A stretch of DNA of 51,702 nt from Bradyrhizobium sp. URHD0069 (GTDB lineage Bacteria; Pseudomonadota; Alphaproteobacteria; Rhizobiales; Xanthobacteraceae): assembly GCF_000701345.1 (NCBI RefSeq), contig NZ_JNIJ01000044.1, positions 1-51,702 on the forward strand, read 5' to 3'. The stretch's first letter is position 1; every line of letters begins with the position of its first letter. Of the stretch, positions 50,722-51,702 are shown one piece after another. The translations under genes and the position numbers were made by a program. Under the pieces are notes generated by a model that was given only the letters and a program-made list of their open reading frames with translations, was not told where the DNA came from and did not search any database.

Positions 50722-51702
50722 ATGGCAGAAGGATTTGAACCCGGACCACGCGACCCGCAACCGTTCTCCGTTCCCATGAGCCTCACGCCGAGTTACGACG
50801 TGATCGAGCTGTTGCCGCCCGGAGCTGCCGACCGGCTGCGGGCATTGCGCCAGCGCTTCCACGACCTGAATAAGCTCATTCCCAAGTTTGAGGAAATCCG
50901 CGAGGCGAGCGACGCGCGCATACAGGCCGAACAAAGGCTAGCGAGGCTGCAAGCCCATCAGCAAGAGGGCGGCTTCAATCTGCCGGAGACCGATGGCCGC
51001 GTCATCGAGCAGCGACGACTGCTCGACAAGCTGACTGACCACCTCAAGCGGCTCAGTGAACTCAAGGAGACGCGGTCGGCGACATGGCGCGCGGCATCGC
51101 ACGTGTTGACGGCGGTCGAGAACTGGCTGAAGAACGGCGTTCCGCCCGGTGTGGTGCTGCAGGACATCGAAGGCAAGCCGCCGCAGTTGCTCAAGAATGA
51201 GAGCCTGCCTGATGGCATCCTTCGCCTGCAGAGACGTGGTCGGGAGCTGAAGGCAGACTTCAACCGCATCAGGTCCGCGCCGTACCCAAGCGCACACGTT
51301 CGCGCCAAGATCAGACAGGAAGTTGAGGCTCTAGCGACGCGGGGGACGCCCGTGGTGAGTGATGTGCTTGAACACGACCGATCAGTGGTCTGGCCCATGC
51401 AGCGGCTGCAAGGGTCGATCGTCAATGCCCAAGTGCCATCATTTGCGGTCACCGAAGTGCCTGATGTGCTCGCATGGTTTGCGTTCGTTCACAAGGATGC
51501 ACTGCTCGCCAGCTTGGATACCTTGGTGTCAGAGGAAGCCGATGACGCCGCCGCATTGTCAGCCACCGAGCGCGAGACCCGTGCCGCCGTCGTGATGGGC
51601 GATCTGTTGGCGGTCGAGTACGATGAAGCGCGTCTGGTGTGGCAAGCACAGGCCGACAAGCTGCCGAGTGAGCATCGCAGCGACTGCGCACCGCAGGCGA
51701 TC
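50722..51702 (+). CDS. Large helical island protein, C-terminus outside window
   Basis: Open from ATG 50722 to the window edge (327 codons, no stop). GAGGGAGG lies before the start. Sequence features: FSVPMSLTPSYDVIELLPPG, AADRLRALRQRFHDLNKLIP, a coiled-coil stretch (RIQAEQRLARLQAHQQEGGF; DKLTDHLKRLSELKETRSAT), RRGRELKADFNRIRSAPYPS, and FAVTEVPDVLAWFAFVHKDA. I recall similar proteins in rhizobial islands next to the two-knuckle gene, with unknown function. Possibly a structural or DNA-processing partner. Incomplete here. Confidence 0.75.
   Translation, partial: MAEGFEPGPRDPQPFSVPMSLTPSYDVIELLPPGAADRLRALRQRFHDLNKLIPKFEEIREASDARIQAEQRLARLQAHQQEGGFNLPETDGRVIEQRRLLDKLTDHLKRLSELKETRSATWRAASHVLTAVENWLKNGVPPGVVLQDIEGKPPQLLKNESLPDGILRLQRRGRELKADFNRIRSAPYPSAHVRAKIRQEVEALATRGTPVVSDVLEHDRSVVWPMQRLQGSIVNAQVPSFAVTEVPDVLAWFAFVHKDALLASLDTLVSEEADDAAALSATERETRAAVVMGDLLAVEYDEARLVWQAQADKLPSEHRSDCAPQAI

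Noticed and set aside
50729..50760. GGATTTGAACCCGGACC, resembling the T-arm of a tRNA on the minus strand
   Set aside because: The five-base T-stem does not pair, no matching acceptor or anticodon arm is present, and the stretch lies within the start of a long coding frame.

Overview
The window looks like chromosome of an alphaproteobacterium of the Bradyrhizobium/Rhodopseudomonas group (Nitrobacteraceae). This rests on the GC-rich codon use of the housekeeping genes, the gene set (glnD, mutS, pcaF-pcaHG, ispG, ispA, mtgA, rpmF), and dispersed palindromic repeats of a kind I associate with Bradyrhizobium genomes. No rRNA, tRNA or CRISPR array was found. All names come from reading the translations; no database search was possible.

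Layout. 1-2.8 kb: the 5' part of an IS110-type transposase running off the left edge, a single-domain GIY-YIG protein inside a cluster of palindromic repeats, an orphan RND-pump adaptor and a small secreted protein. 2.8-8.5 kb: a visibly AT-richer insert holding a very large Avs/STAND-like NTPase with an N-terminal Cap4/Mrr-like nuclease domain; its C-terminal part is split by two frameshifts. 8.5-10.8 kb: a lipoprotein, a small secreted repeat protein with a clear terminator, and a long structured intergenic repeat. 10.8-40.4 kb: core-type chromosome with glnD, an OsmC protein, a membrane protein, mutS, pcaF-pcaH-pcaG (beta-ketoadipate pathway), a PRISE-type reductase, a marR-emrA-emrB efflux operon, a Zur-like regulator, a DMT exporter and ispG. 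It continues with a CPA1 Na+/H+ antiporter, a secreted caspase-fold protein, a frameshifted DUF1345 gene, ispA, mtgA, an M23 protein with one catalytic histidine replaced, rpmF and a PAS-GGDEF-EAL protein with degenerate GGDEF.

40.6-45.0 kb: a second AT-richer insert with a two-gene operon. It encodes a 970-residue SIR2 / RecG-like GHKL ATPase / APAZ protein and, overlapping its stop, a 498-residue short prokaryotic Argonaute (MID-PIWI) that lacks the first PIWI aspartate. This is a short-pAgo defence system related to SPARSA with an extra ATPase-like module, and is the strongest candidate for an unusual system here. 45.1-51.7 kb: a second copy of the long repeat, then the head of an integrative element (tyrosine integrase, AlpA-like factor, ribbon-helix-helix protein) and a chain of overlapping small cargo genes running off the right edge.

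Two putative abortive-infection type nucleotide-dependent systems (a broken Avs-like gene and an intact SIR2-pAgo operon) therefore sit in one 52-kb segment that is also dense in mobile repeats. At least three palindromic repeat types occur, and the same ~42-bp inner module sits at the same relative point in four of the copies.
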